Source: Chloroflexota bacterium (lineage in GTDB: Bacteria > Chloroflexota > Anaerolineae > Anaerolineales > Villigracilaceae). From it: DNA of 6,723 nucleotides. Of this stretch, positions 6,468 to 6,723 are shown in pieces. The notes beneath the pieces were generated by a model that saw only the letters and a list, made by a program, of their open reading frames with translations, made no database searches and was not told the DNA's origin. Location of the stretch: the NCBI GenBank assembly GCA_021812905.1, contig JAKAMM010000097.1, forward strand, positions 1 to 6,723. Reading direction: 5' to 3'. The stretch's first letter is position 1. The number at the start of each line of letters is the position of its first letter. A program made the position numbers and the translations under genes.

Positions 6468-6489
6468 AATGGGTTGTCTGACAACTTGA

Positions 6490-6495
6490 ATTATA
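6490..6495 (-). promoter_or_regulatory. -10 element upstream of the PLP enzyme gene
   Basis: A perfect TATAAT on the minus strand, 35 bases before the ATG at 6454, would give a leader of roughly 28 bases that includes the Shine-Dalgarno site. The matching -35 position (about 6513-6518, TTCTCT) is poor, so an activator may be needed or the promoter may rely mainly on the -10 box. Confidence 0.6.
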
Positions 6496-6540
6496 GCGCA
6501 CAACCGGCAGATAGAGAACCAAGATTTCCAATTAGCAGGA

Positions 6541-6569
6541 CTGATAAATAATAGCTCGTCAAATGTCAA
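6541..6569 (-). promoter_or_regulatory. Possible second, upstream promoter for the PLP enzyme gene
   Basis: On the minus strand a perfect TTGACA (6569-6564) is followed after exactly 17 bases by TATCAG (6546-6541), a 4-of-6 match to the -10 consensus. The TTTGAC word is repeated 7 bases further on (TTTGACATTTGACG), so the site could instead be a direct-repeat operator. It lies in the 159-bp gap between the C-S lyase stop and the PLP enzyme start. Confidence 0.35.
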
Positions 6570-6613
6570 AATGGCAGTTTGGTTTGAACAATTTTGGCTG
6601 ACAAACCGCCGCG

Positions 6614-6723
6614 CTATCTTAGTGATTTTCTCATTCTCTCCAAAGCTTCGACAAGCGTAGTGCGCGGACAACCAAAGTTCAAGCGGACGTAATCTTCACT
6701 ACCTTTTCCGAAAATTTTTCCAT
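6614..6723 (-). CDS. MalY/PatB-type PLP aminotransferase / C-S lyase, C-terminal end
   Basis: Only the last 35 codons and the stop (TAG at 6616-6614) are in the window; the gene continues beyond the right edge. The residues end in EDYVRLNFGCPRTTLVEAL followed by ERMRKSLR. The pattern G-x-x-(F/Y)-V-R-L-N-F-(G/A)-C-P-R followed by an LxEALxRL helix is the typical C-terminus of fold-type I enzymes of the MalY/PatB group (cystathionine beta-lyase-like), where the Arg of the RLNF motif binds the substrate carboxylate. Those enzymes cleave C-S bonds of cystathionine or cysteine conjugates. The gene is in the same direction as the PLP enzyme, 159 bases upstream of its ATG, with a promoter between, so the two may be transcribed separately. 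No good terminator is seen after it. Family call from a short piece only. Confidence 0.75.
   Translation of the reverse strand, partial: GKIFGKGSEDYVRLNFGCPRTTLVEALERMRKSLR

Noticed and set aside
6455..6484. Ten-residue N-terminal extension of the PLP enzyme from a TTG
   Set aside because: The strong CAGGAG site lies within this extension and serves the ATG at 6454; the -10 element would place the transcript start at or next to the TTG.
6441..6671. A 76-codon minus-strand frame across the promoter region
   Set aside because: It overlaps the true C-S lyase end in another frame and the PLP enzyme start, and its translation is not protein-like.

Overview
The window looks like part of a bacterial chromosome of moderate G+C content, most plausibly from an uncultured Chloroflexota of the Anaerolineae type. 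That assignment is an inference from the overall style of the proteins (an SLC13-type permease with two RCK_C domains, an unusual long PLP enzyme, a Ser/Thr/Pro-linked GH18 lipoprotein), from promoters that sit close to start codons without Shine-Dalgarno sites, and from G/C-rich palindromes both between and inside genes. No rRNA, tRNA, CRISPR array, transposase or phage gene is visible.

Left part, minus strand (3905 down to 81): a tight three-gene operon. It reads, in transcription order, an unrecognised 189-residue protein, a 600-residue SLC13-like permease whose start shares one base with the preceding stop (TGATG), and a 480-residue dihydropyrimidinase (hydA) whose Shine-Dalgarno site overlaps the permease stop codon. 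A further short frame starts in an ATGA overlap with the hydA stop and runs off the left edge. The tight coupling suggests uptake or export of a carboxylate or related anion linked to hydrolysis of a cyclic amide (dihydropyrimidine or hydantoin-like), but the real substrate cannot be read from the sequence.

Middle, plus strand (3942-4946): a lipoprotein with a glycoside hydrolase family 18 domain, divergent from the operon. The 36-bp divergent region carries a perfect TATAAT ending 8 bases before the plus-strand ATG and a TATAAA ending 10 bases before the minus-strand ATG. Neither start has a Shine-Dalgarno site, so both genes look leaderless or nearly so.

Right part, minus strand (6723 down to 4988): the last 35 codons of a MalY/PatB-type aminotransferase or C-S lyase, a 159-bp promoter region with a clear TATAAT, and a 488-residue fold-type II PLP enzyme of the cysteine synthase/TrpB superfamily. 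The pair hints at sulfur or amino-acid metabolism. The PLP enzyme and the GH18 gene converge on a perfect 12-bp-stem hairpin.

The most striking single item is a 55-bp nested palindrome (1184-1238) inside hydA. It is read through in frame and adds about 18 residues to the protein, which looks like the insertion of a small palindromic repeat into a coding gene. No clearly new multi-gene defence or mobile system is visible.
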